This document shows positions 56,701-64,000 of a DNA stretch of 64,000 nucleotides, in pieces. The notes beneath the pieces are model-generated. The model searched no databases, was not told the origin of the DNA, and worked only from the letters and a program-made list of their open reading frames with translations. Every line of letters begins with the position of its first letter. Position 1 is the first letter of the stretch. The DNA lies in the NCBI GenBank assembly GCA_023374025.1, contig SIJG01000022.1, forward strand, positions 620,001 to 684,000. Reading direction: 5' to 3'. The position numbers and the translations under genes are program-made. This stretch comes from Heterodera schachtii. Lineage: Eukaryota; Nematoda; Chromadorea; Rhabditida; Heteroderidae.

Positions 56701-59700
56701 ACGAGAGAGGGGAGGGGGGGGGGGGGGGGGGGGTTGCGGGAAAAATTAATGTGCAAATGTGTTTAAATGTGGCTTCTCTGTGAGAATATTGTATTTATCT
56801 GATCGTAAGTCGGAAATGGCCTTTGTTGTTGGTGCTTTATGGGCCCAATTAATTTTAGTTTTGGGTTTGTGAAGTAAAGAAGATTTGATTGGTGGCTTTT
56901 TAGCCCAATTCCATTTAATTTTGGGTTTTTGAGTTTCGGGAATTTCATTAATTTGGGAGGGGTTTTTTGTATCCTCTTCGGATTTTGTTGAGCGATAATT
57001 TATTTCATCCACCGTTTCCAACGGGAATAAGTGTGATATTGAACGGGTGGTTATATGTCCCGAAATAAATTTTAATCTGGCGGTGTCGGGGTAATTAAGC
57101 TCATTTTTGTATATTTCCAAAATTTTGGCTACAGACCAAAGTGAACGGGGTGTTTCAGGTACATGTACAAGAACTAATTCTCCAATTTGGGGACAACGTT
57201 GGGTTGGTGGTTTTGATTTTTTATCTTTCTCACGGAGAGAAAGAAGATATTCCCATTTCCATTTCGAGTAAAATATTTTAGTGAGGGCGGAAGTTGCATC
57301 CCACATTTCTGTTAAAATTTTCTGGTTACTTTGGTTTGACTTATAAGTTGAGTCGCTTAATTCGACTTCTAATGAGGAGGTGACAAAATTTTGAGCATAT
57401 CCAAATGGACGAACAAAATCGATTGGACGTAATGGCAAAGGATTTGAGGGATTATTTGATAAAAATGTTATGGGACGGGAATTTATTACAGACTCAATTT
57501 CGATTATTGCAGTGTTAAGACATTGTAATGAAATGGAGCGAGCGGAACGATTAGAAAAGGTTCTACGTAAATGATGCTTAATAAGTGCCATAAGTCGTTC
57601 GTAATGGCCACCTCGCCAGGGTGCAAAGGGTACTCGCAAATTCCATTGAATTGGGTTTGTGTGTTGAATAAAATTTTTAAATGAAACGAATGTGGGGGCA
57701 TGATCGGAAAAAATCGAATTTGGATACCCGTATTTGGCACAGAAACGGCGGAAGGACAATAAAAAGGTTTGGGCTGATTGGTCACTAACTAAATCTAAGG
57801 AAATTCCGCGGGTAATTAAACAAACCCATACAAGAATCCAATATTTTACAATGGGAATACGGGCATTTTTACGGGGTTTTGGCTCATTGACATTTGAAAA
57901 TATGTGAATTGGGCCACAAAAGTCGAGTCCGACTGAAGAAAATGGGGGTGAGAAATTAACACGTTCCTTTGGTAAGGGAGGAAATGCGGGAAGATCAAAT
58001 GCACGGACTGAAAAACGGCGACACACGATACAGCATTTTGAAATGGCACGTTCAGTGACTCTCCGTCCTTTGGGTACCCAAAATTGCCGCCTAACAATTG
58101 AAAGAGTATGGAGTGGGCTTGAGTGGTGATTTAGTAAATGGGTTTCATATATTATTAGTAAGGTTAAATGGGAATTGGTGGGAAGAAAAAAGGGTTCAAT
58201 AGTTAGTTTTGAAAGCTGGCTATGCAGAAGTCTGCCTTTAGCCCGATATATTCCGTTTTCGTCTAAATAAAGGCCAAATGCATTAACGTGGTCATCGTTG
58301 GGGGGCAAGGCTGTTTGCTCATGTTTAAGGAGGAGAATTAAAGAAGAACGGATTTCTTGAAGAGAAATGCAAAGATTTTGATAATTTTTTGTCATTTGGT
58401 TATTGATTTTTTGTCTTGTAAGTGAGAGAAAACGGTTACAATATGAAACAATTCGGAGTAATTTAGGTAATCTGGAAAAGCATGTAAGGTCAAAAACGTG
58501 TGAATTTTTTGTGTGGGTAATGGTACAAAGAGTATAAACTGACAGATTTGTAGAAATTGGGATGGTACCGTAATTATTTGAATGAAATGGATTAATTTCA
58601 TTGGTGTGTGGCCAATAACAGGTGGTCTTCGATAGCCATTCGGGGCCTTCCCACCAAATTGAGTGGGTTTTAAGAGATGAAAAGGAAGGGACTCCACGAG
58701 TGCCCAAATCAGAAGGATTATCAGAGCCGGGTAAATGTCTTACAATTAAATTTGGGAATTGACGAATTATATTTAAACGGTTTGTAACAAAAATTTCTTT
58801 GGGCGATGGGTTTGAGTTTAACCAATGGAGTACAGTAGAAGAGTCACTCCAGAGGAAAATCTCTTGGTCTAGGGAAATGTTTAACAATTGTGGTTTTACA
58901 AATTTAAGAGCACGAACGCCCATTTCGGCAGCTATTAATTCGAGGCGGGGGATGGTTAAATTTTGGCCCTTGTGCATGGGTTTAACTTTAGTTTTGGCAA
59001 AAATTAATACAATTACAGAATTTTGGGAAGATGGATGGGTAATTCTTAGATATAATGCAGTACACATAGCTAAGCATGAGGCATCAACAAAACAGTGTAA
59101 TTGGTATTTCCGATTAAGGTCAGGAAGAAAACATTGATAGCGGGGAACAGAAATTGAATCGGCAGAGGACCAATTTTTAAACAAATTTTGCCATTGATTG
59201 GTTAAATTAGATGGTAATGGTTGGTCCCAATTATAATTTCCTTTGCAAATTGATTGGAAAAATAATTTAAGGGGCACTAAAACTGGGGAGATAAGCCCGA
59301 GAGGGTCATAACATGCTGCAATAAAGGACAAAACCGCCCTTTTTGTGGGATTAAAGGTTGAAGGGGGTTGATGGGATAAAATTAAGCAATCCGAATCGGT
59401 ATTCCATTTGATTCCAAGGAATTTTTGATCAGGGCCAATCAATTTATTGATATGAGGGAGTAGGGAAAGCGCTTCGTTGGAGTTACTGCAAAATTCTCTA
59501 AGAGGCATTGATGCTTTTGCAAAAAGCTCAATTGAATCCAAACATTTGGTCTGTGCTTCTATGGGATTATTGGAAGAGAGAAGTAAGTTATCAACATAAA
59601 TATTTTCCTGAATTTCATTCGAAAGTGGGGAAGGATTAACGGATAAATGATGACTAATGGTAGCGGCGAGTAGGAAGGGAGAAGGACTTAGTCCAAATGA

Positions 59701-62700
59701 AACACGGGTAAAACGAAAAATTTTCAAATTGGAATGGGAAAGGGGGAGGCCAATATCATTCATCCACAAAAAACGAGTACAATCACGGTGAGACGGATGG
59801 ACGGACACTTGTAAAAATGCCTTTTCTATATCTGCTGTTATAGCAATTTTGGGGAGGCGGAAACGGATAAGCAGTCCTATTAAATCAGGAAGAATTGAGG
59901 GTCCGGGATAAAGACAATCATTTAATGATGGGGACTTCCCACAATGAGCAGAGCCGTCATATACAATCCGTATTTTTTGTTTCGAAGGGTGAATTACGGG
60001 ATGATGAGCCAAATAATGTAAAGGACTTGAAAAAGAATATGGGGAGGGAACTGACTCGATAATTCCGAGCTTCATTTGCTCATTAATTATTTCGTTATAC
60101 TGTTTAAGTTGGGAAGGGTTTTTGGATAAGGAATTTAATACATTACGTAGTCGTCCATAACATAATCCAAAATTGGAAGGCAGTGAGAGGGTGGAAGGAT
60201 CTGCGCGAAAGGGTAGTTTGACTTGGTAGCGATTACTGGTAAATTGAATGTCCGAATTAAATTGGGAAATGATGGCATCATTTACACTGGTGTCATCGGG
60301 TTGGTCCTTTATACCAATGCCTTCTAGAGTAAAGTAATCGGCGGGAATTGACGGATTTGGAGATTGAACACAAAAATTTGATTGTTGAAGGAGGGGGAGA
60401 GAAATGGCATTTCCAAAATGTTTACCAGCGACAATGGGACCCAAAAGTGTTTGGATTAAATGGTAGCCGGAGGGAAGGCGGGATACGGGGGTCGGTTCAA
60501 CTTCATAATAATAATCAGAACCCAAAAGAATAACAGGGCGTACAGCGGAATCAAGAAACACTAAGTCGGCATCAGTGAGTAGTTCAGGAGAAAACGGTAT
60601 ATATGGTGTTGGTTGGGTCAAATGGTCAACAGTGTTAGCTGTTACAATAATTGTCTGTCCATTAATTAGCTCAATGCCAAATTTAGTTTGAAAGGATGGG
60701 AGTGGTTTGCTTTTGGGGTTGTTAAATACACCAATTTCGACAAAATTTGGAGTAAGCGGCAAATTCAGCGAATTAGCCTCCATTAGCGAAATATAAGTAT
60801 TTGTGCTGGCATCGTCTAACAATAAAATGCCTTGCCGCGAATTTTTGCGATTTTCGGGGTGGAAAAAAGTCACCCGAACGCATTTGAGGAGAATTGGGGC
60901 CTTACTTACTGACTTTGGCGGACTGGTAATTGTGGAAGTGTTAGTTTGGCGGTTATGGTCTGAATCGGTAGATGGTTCGTTGTTTGGGTTTTGAGTGGCA
61001 TTCGGAATTAAAGGGGTAGGAGTTACGGGTAACGAAGGGACAGCAGAAACTGGATACAATTGTGGGTAAAATTTACGATTGAAAGTTGGCAATGGTGTTT
61101 CATTGTTAGAACAGGGAAGAGGCGAATTAATTGAATTAATAGGGGGTGTAAATGTTTGTGAGAAATTAGTATGGTTTGGTGAATTTTGGTCGGAAAATTT
61201 ACAAAGTGCACGGGGATGCTGTTTGTTACATTTTGAGCAAGTTGCAGGATTTGGGCATCGGTTGGAAAAATGGCCCTCTTTTAAGCATTTAAAGCACCGA
61301 TGCAGTGATTTTAGTTTTTCAGCACGTGAATGAAAGTCGGGGAATGTGGTACATTTATTGGAAAAATGACCCATTTCACTGCAAAAAATGCATGGCAATT
61401 TCGGTTGGGGTGGTGTACGAGATTGGTTAAATTTTTGGTTACTCTGTGAGTGAAAAGTGAGAGCCGAAGGATTGGTGGAAGGAGAATATGATGAATTGGA
61501 AAATGATGGAAAGGGTTTTGATTTGGGTGCGGAATGAATCTTTGGGCTGATGGAATGGATTTGCTCTTTACGCTTTAAAATAGCACGGAGTTTTTCCTTT
61601 AACAAGTCGATGGTCCAATTATCGTTAGATTCTTTGGCCATAAAAATTTCATCCAAAACAAAACGGGGAAGGCGTTCTTCAATTGCCATTTGGAAATTAA
61701 CAGTATCGTATTCAAGGTTTTTCTGACCCATTTGGATGCATATGGACTCAAATTGATCGATTAGGGAACGTAAATCAATACAAAAATTATCACCACCGCG
61801 TACATGCGGGAGCTTTCTCAACAAATTGTGTAGGGCGCGGGCGATTTCGTCGGGGTTGTCATATGTTTTGGTTAATAAATCAAGAGCAGAATTATAGGAA
61901 AGATCAGAAATGGGAAGAGAGTTGACAAGGGCAAGGGGGGGACCGGACAGACATTGCTTCAAATATGTAAATTTGATCGAATCGGGGATGGACAAATCAT
62001 GGACTCCAATTTTAAAACTGTTCCAAAATGAGGTGTAAGTGGTGCAGTCACCAGCAAATGTAGGGAGTTCGGCTTTGGGAAGGTGCATCAAAGGAGCCGC
62101 AGGGGGAGGATTTGGGACACGGGGTGCTTGTGCAGGAATAGCAGCTTCTAAGTCCCGTTTTTGAGTACGAAGGGTTTTAAAATATTTTCGCAAATCGGAT
62201 AAGACAAGGTGGTAATTAGTTTCGGTAATAAATGTGTCATAAAGGGGGTTGTCAACGGCTCTCTCTGCTCCAGTCATGCTGCTCCGCAAATTCATCCATT
62301 TGTCTGCAGCACATGACAATTCACTTATAACCTCGCCGACATCCTCCATTTCATCGTTGAGGGGTTTAAGTCGGGTTTGAACACTGATGAAAAAAACATT
62401 GTCCGGGGTGCCCTGGGGTCGGGCGGGAATTTGAAAAATCTTTTGGTCACTGAGAACATCGGCTGCTTCTTCGCAAACCCGTTTTATCTGGGAACGATAA
62501 TGGGAGGACATTTTTGGGATTTCCCGGCCGTTGTGTCGAATTTGGATTGGGAAAGGGGGTAAATTGGAAGGAAAGACAAATAGGGAGGGACTTCCCAAAG
62601 GAGAAATGCAACGGCACCAAATTCGAATAATTTACTTTTTATTTTATTGAAGAAAATACTCAAAGTTTTGACCGATTTTCATTTTGACCAAATTCCCTTA

Positions 62701-64000
62701 ATTGACACTTGGAGCAAATTTACCCAGCTTGGGATTTTTCTTTATTTCTCGAAGAATTGCGTATAGAATATATAATGAAGAAGAAAAAAGGCGGAAGCAA
62801 GAAAAAAGGGGGGCGGGATTAATCGGCGCACCATTCAGGGCGATCGGAAACGGGGAAAAGGGCGGGGGAAATGAAAGCAAAAATGCTGATCATATCAGTA
62901 ATTCTCATCATCAAATGGGAGGGGAGGCGTCGCACTTATGAATGAGTCATCAATGGGATTACTGAGATGGTCGGAGGGAATGATTAGTCATCTGAGGGAT
63001 AGTAAAGGGATAAAGCGTAATAGAGTGAGGAAGTTGGAAGGGGTTTGGGGTTACAGGGATTTGCACGGGGTAGCAGGGAGAATTGGTATTAGGAGTAATT
63101 TGGGACTGAATATTGTATGGGATTTGAGAAGGGGAAGGTCTGGGACTGGGGTTATTGATTGAAATGTTTTCGCTTAATGCGACAAAAGCCTTGGGTTTTT
63201 CCCTTTCTTTGGACCGTCCACAACAAAAGCCATCAAATAATTTAAAGCCTTTTGGGACATCGGTCATAAACATTGCCAGTGTTTCGCGTTGACACAAAAA
63301 ATTGGGCGTAACCGAATTTCCACAAAAATTGTAAGGAGGGCTTTTCCTCTCAAGCCGTGTCCAGACATTTGCGCCTATGTCCGAAATCGGATTGAAACTT
63401 AATTTTTTTTCAAGCCCTGATAGCTTAAACATCTTGAGAGTTAAGAAAACACGGTCTTTTAATTATTAGAAACAATAATTCAGTGTTTGAAAAATTTATT
63501 TTTTTTCAAAAATTTGTTGACGATAACCAATTAATGGGTACAACCACTTTCCATCGTTTATTTAAAACTGTTCAAGCCATTAGATATTGAAAAAAAAAAT
63601 TAAGTTTGAACCCGATTTTGGACATTTGCAAAATGTGGGGTAACCCCTACAATATAATTTTAAGAAACAAGACGTTCATTGATTGGACGCGTAAACTGAA
63701 CAAGAGCCACTTTTTCTTAAGAGTACTTCTTCCCAACTTGGGCCACGCAGAAGCAAACATTTTCATTTTTAGCCATTTTTGAAAGAAATTTTAAAAAATA
63801 TTAAAATTTTTTACTAGGAAAACCTCTCTGAGTCAGAAAATGTTTTTTGGGGCGGGGTGAAGTGAACGAACTGATCTCGGCTCAAGTGACCGTGGCAACA
63901 TGCTGCTGCCCTTTGTGAACACGTACCGCTGCTGCAGCTGCTGCCGGTGCCGCAGCGCCTCCACCGGTTGGCATTGTGGCCAATTTCTTTTGGCCCGCCG
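53769..64000 (-). CDS. RPLP2: 60S acidic ribosomal protein P2, 3' part (5' end beyond window)
   Basis: The last exon (53870-53769, minus) encodes GAAAPAGKEEKEEKKKEEVK followed by EESDDDMGFGLFD, the near-universal C-terminus of P1/P2 stalk proteins that recruits translation factors to the ribosome. The preceding exon (from the window edge to 63927) encodes KKLATMPTGGGAAAPAAAAA with a GTACGT donor; the junction is in phase 0 and the Ala-rich hinge runs straight on. KKLATMPTGG fits P2 better than P1. The intron between them (63926-53872) is about 10 kb and contains a complete BEL/Pao retrotransposon; without it the intron would be about 1.3 kb. The start and the first exons lie past 64000. Confidence 0.8.
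53880..54443. other. Intronic sequence with inverted A/T-rich arms
   Basis: G and C runs at about 54033-54082 are followed by a weak fold-back: AAATCTAAGAAAGTTTTTT near 54149 and AAAAAACTTTCTAAGATTTT near 54285. It lies between the P2 last exon and the retrotransposon. Confidence 0.45.
54444..55094 (-). repeat. 3' LTR of the BEL/Pao element
   Basis: Copy of the 5' LTR. The frame of the Pro/Ser-rich ORF enters it at 55094 and continues to a stop at 54869. No clear polypurine tract lies just upstream on the sense strand. Confidence 0.9.
54869..55771 (-). CDS. BEL/Pao accessory ORF B: Pro/Ser-rich protein ending in the LTR
   Basis: 300 residues starting MAKKSAPKLD, immediately after the stop of ORF A (TAA at 55774-55772, ATG at 55771-55769), a layout that allows reinitiation. 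It is rich in Pro, Ser and Asn with basic patches (KFARPTRRPPLMSRVRIN) and an acidic part (NPEDDVLGHENES). The last ~75 residues are encoded by the 3' LTR. No transmembrane segment and no recognised domain. It may be a nucleic-acid-binding or regulatory accessory protein; that is a guess from composition. Confidence 0.65.
   Translation of the reverse strand: MAKKSAPKLDITLINQIHKHLNISRPNHPMSSPNPVNAPMEIDPPLNPPTPPILAKSPTFESSLPPKCNPEDDVLGHENESIGTVYSSFPNSAPTTPQSLETQFVVTIDEQTVRPNQPPMEPRPRVLCPTADTSRQQKIEVVTGISNYMFGQKSNPPNSHKFARPTRRPPLMSRVRINQFGHVQPLAEYKRRAGWKSLAMPMERKPVPLNSIRFSSPPRSLSSPRSVALSENISINNPSPRPSPSQIPYNIQSQITPNTNSPCYPVQIPVTPNPFQLPHSITLYPFTIPQMTNHSLRPSQ
55772..56479 (-). CDS. BEL/Pao accessory ORF A: predicted three-pass membrane protein
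   Basis: 235 residues starting 266 bp after the gag-pol stop. Three strong hydrophobic segments: 26-47 (IALFWTSLILFFAILISLF), 111-131 (IPTVFVIFIVIALVC, followed by PGSVFAKP, which could also be a signal-peptidase site) and 172-198 (IPLIIGIICILSGILLLLI). Pro/Ser-rich loops lie between. It has few cysteines and is too short for the class II fusion-type envelope found in some nematode BEL elements. Its position matches an env-like gene, but I do not recognise it. The minus-strand leader upstream (about 56500) could supply a splice acceptor for a subgenomic mRNA. The stop overlaps the next start as TAAATG. Confidence 0.7.
   Translation of the reverse strand: MGNVFGFDFSLNINPQPHPQESSTKIALFWTSLILFFAILISLFVCFGRKIFHWFYSSSPHNQSGPSLGNSPQIPFLGRPNPRPPTSLETVHHRPDPIFDNLGRPHSPSAIPTVFVIFIVIALVCPGSVFAKPIPKFSPKGIIKGSLPVLASSALYFGLESLTTEDDSNPQIPLIIGIICILSGILLLLIIRILFVVKNYLFGPPTDPSSPSIELGEIRQTIDELVQRSNPPLPR
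56706..56737. repeat. Long G run near the gag-pol stop
   Basis: An almost uninterrupted run of more than twenty G (C on the sense strand) lies just beyond the gag-pol stop, between it and ORF A. It could be a replication-slippage site or G-quadruplex on the plus strand. Confidence 0.7.
56746..62511 (-). CDS. BEL/Pao gag-pol polyprotein
   Basis: One frame of about 1920 residues from the ATG at 62511; the frame is open upstream into the LTR (to 62598), but the in-element ATG is the natural start. Approximate positions counted from 62598: DUF1759-type Gag core 175-330 (ELPTFAGD), two zinc knuckles 405-470 (CIFCSEMGHFSNKC, CFKCLKEGHFSNRC), aspartic protease near 610 (LLLDDASTNTYI, so D-D-A instead of D-S/T-G), reverse transcriptase about 880-1110 with ITADIEKAFLQV and YVDN in place of YVDD, RNase H near 1200-1320 (CFVDAS, ELIAAE, SDSS), integrase zinc finger and catalytic core about 1490-1700 (GLDFCGP, SDHAPTF, GGHYERLM), and a DUF5641-type tail (PQIGELVLVH). 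No stop or frameshift. It would assemble particles, copy the RNA and integrate the cDNA. Confidence 0.93.
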   Translation of the reverse strand: MSSHYRSQIKRVCEEAADVLSDQKIFQIPARPQGTPDNVFFISVQTRLKPLNDEMEDVGEVISELSCAADKWMNLRSSMTGAERAVDNPLYDTFITETNYHLVLSDLRKYFKTLRTQKRDLEAAIPAQAPRVPNPPPAAPLMHLPKAELPTFAGDCTTYTSFWNSFKIGVHDLSIPDSIKFTYLKQCLSGPPLALVNSLPISDLSYNSALDLLTKTYDNPDEIARALHNLLRKLPHVRGGDNFCIDLRSLIDQFESICIQMGQKNLEYDTVNFQMAIEERLPRFVLDEIFMAKESNDNWTIDLLKEKLRAILKRKEQIHSISPKIHSAPKSKPFPSFSNSSYSPSTNPSALTFHSQSNQKFNQSRTPPQPKLPCIFCSEMGHFSNKCTTFPDFHSRAEKLKSLHRCFKCLKEGHFSNRCPNPATCSKCNKQHPRALCKFSDQNSPNHTNFSQTFTPPINSINSPLPCSNNETPLPTFNRKFYPQLYPVSAVPSLPVTPTPLIPNATQNPNNEPSTDSDHNRQTNTSTITSPPKSVSKAPILLKCVRVTFFHPENRKNSRQGILLLDDASTNTYISLMEANSLNLPLTPNFVEIGVFNNPKSKPLPSFQTKFGIELINGQTIIVTANTVDHLTQPTPYIPFSPELLTDADLVFLDSAVRPVILLGSDYYYEVEPTPVSRLPSGYHLIQTLLGPIVAGKHFGNAISLPLLQQSNFCVQSPNPSIPADYFTLEGIGIKDQPDDTSVNDAIISQFNSDIQFTSNRYQVKLPFRADPSTLSLPSNFGLCYGRLRNVLNSLSKNPSQLKQYNEIINEQMKLGIIESVPSPYSFSSPLHYLAHHPVIHPSKQKIRIVYDGSAHCGKSPSLNDCLYPGPSILPDLIGLLIRFRLPKIAITADIEKAFLQVSVHPSHRDCTRFLWMNDIGLPLSHSNLKIFRFTRVSFGLSPSPFLLAATISHHLSVNPSPLSNEIQENIYVDNLLLSSNNPIEAQTKCLDSIELFAKASMPLREFCSNSNEALSLLPHINKLIGPDQKFLGIKWNTDSDCLILSHQPPSTFNPTKRAVLSFIAACYDPLGLISPVLVPLKLFFQSICKGNYNWDQPLPSNLTNQWQNLFKNWSSADSISVPRYQCFLPDLNRKYQLHCFVDASCLAMCTALYLRITHPSSQNSVIVLIFAKTKVKPMHKGQNLTIPRLELIAAEMGVRALKFVKPQLLNISLDQEIFLWSDSSTVLHWLNSNPSPKEIFVTNRLNIIRQFPNLIVRHLPGSDNPSDLGTRGVPSFSSLKTHSIWWEGPEWLSKTTCYWPHTNEINPFHSNNYGTIPISTNLSVYTLCTITHTKNSHVFDLTCFSRLPKLLRIVSYCNRFLSLTRQKINNQMTKNYQNLCISLQEIRSSLILLLKHEQTALPPNDDHVNAFGLYLDENGIYRAKGRLLHSQLSKLTIEPFFLPTNSHLTLLIIYETHLLNHHSSPLHTLSIVRRQFWVPKGRRVTERAISKCCIVCRRFSVRAFDLPAFPPLPKERVNFSPPFSSVGLDFCGPIHIFSNVNEPKPRKNARIPIVKYWILVWVCLITRGISLDLVSDQSAQTFLLSFRRFCAKYGYPNSIFSDHAPTFVSFKNFIQHTNPIQWNLRVPFAPWRGGHYERLMALIKHHLRRTFSNRSARSISLQCLNTAIIEIESVINSRPITFLSNNPSNPLPLRPIDFVRPFGYAQNFVTSSLEVELSDSTYKSNQSNQKILTEMWDATSALTKIFYSKWKWEYLLSLREKDKKSKPPTQRCPQIGELVLVHVPETPRSLWSVAKILEIYKNELNYPDTARLKFISGHITTRSISHLFPLETVDEINYRSTKSEEDTKNPSQINEIPETQKPKIKWNWAKKPPIKSSLLHKPKTKINWAHKAPTTKAISDLRSDKYNILTEKPHLNTFAH
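62534..63184 (-). repeat. 5' LTR of the BEL/Pao element
   Basis: 651 bp, TGTCG...CGACA on the minus strand. The minus-strand base after it is followed within about 22 bases by the gag-pol ATG. I see no TGG-type primer-binding site directly next to the LTR. Promoter elements were not resolved. Confidence 0.9.
63362..63645. repeat. Fold-back repeat shared with sulfotransferase introns
   Basis: CCAGACATTTGCGCCTATGT and GAAATCGGATTGAAACTTAA face AAGTTTGAACCCGATTTTGG and ACATTTGCAAAATGTGGGG about 200 bp later. The same family is in intron 5 of sulfotransferase copy 1 (4240-4500) and copy 2 (about 16880). It is in the P2 intron, upstream of the retrotransposon in P2 orientation. Confidence 0.65.

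Larger units (their letters stand above)
54444..63184 (-). mobile_element. Complete BEL/Pao LTR retrotransposon
   Basis: Two 651-bp LTRs (54444-55094, 62534-63184) begin TGTCG and end CGACA and appear identical base for base where I compared them. AAAG lies on both outer sides (54440-54443, 63185-63188), a 4-bp target duplication. The sense strand is minus. In order it encodes gag-pol (62511-56746), a membrane-protein ORF (56479-55772) and a Pro/Ser-rich ORF (55771-54869). The identical LTRs, uninterrupted 1.9-kb-codon polyprotein and clean duplication mark a very recent insertion. It occupies an intron of the P2 gene in the same orientation as that gene. Confidence 0.93.

Overview
The window is AT-rich, intron-dense animal DNA with short GT-AG introns and several 3' splice sites placed a few bases before a start codon, which fits nematode SL trans-splicing. 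The gene families (GT92/DUF23 glycosyltransferase, nematode-type carbohydrate sulfotransferase, divergent nuclear hormone receptor, and a glutathione synthetase-like gene that has lost substrate-loop residues) point to a nematode. The last one suggests a plant-parasitic tylenchid, probably a cyst nematode, because glutathione synthetase-like effectors are known to be expanded there. The species assignment is inference.

Layout. 1-18.1 kb: two complete tandem paralogs of a type II membrane carbohydrate sulfotransferase (3020-5262 and 14630-17727, both 381 aa, same seven-exon structure). They lie in a segmental duplication (about 1240-5700 and 13010-18120) separated by about 8 kb of decayed gypsy and DNA-transposon remnants. 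20.7-25.6 kb: a ten-exon glutathione synthetase-like gene (564 aa). 25.8-29.3 kb: a rearranged block made of an inverted copy of exons 5-6 of that gene fused to an inverted, broken third sulfotransferase duplicon that carries three separate transposon insertions. 29.5-32.4 kb: a higher-order minisatellite abutting a Polinton/Maverick remnant (capsid and protease fragments) and a gypsy-like remnant. 33.3-34.4 kb: an unrecognised small gene. 35.7-45.4 kb: a nine-exon GT92 glycosyltransferase (543 aa) with two introns swollen by nested repeats. 46.4-48.3 kb: a gag-like remnant and a 49-bp minisatellite. 48.5-51.7 kb: a nuclear hormone receptor. 53.8 kb to the right edge, minus strand: the 3' part of a 60S acidic ribosomal protein P2 gene whose ~10 kb intron holds a complete 8.7-kb BEL/Pao retrotransposon (54444-63184) with apparently identical 651-bp LTRs.

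Two features stand out. First, the window holds about ten short non-autonomous elements with terminal inverted repeats and 8-bp target-site duplications (hAT-type), plus two TA-flanked Tc1/mariner-type elements, several fold-back families that recur in the window, and a dispersed GC-rich palindromic core present at ten places. Second, the BEL/Pao element encodes, besides a full gag-pol polyprotein, two extra downstream ORFs joined by a TAAATG stop-start: a predicted three-pass membrane protein and a Pro/Ser-rich protein whose C-terminus is encoded by the LTR. I do not recognise either.

The cellular genes do not form a pathway. They share secretory or surface roles (sulfotransferase, GT92) or parasitism-linked expansion (glutathione synthetase-like), in a repeat-rich neighbourhood where duplication and transposon insertion are clearly ongoing.
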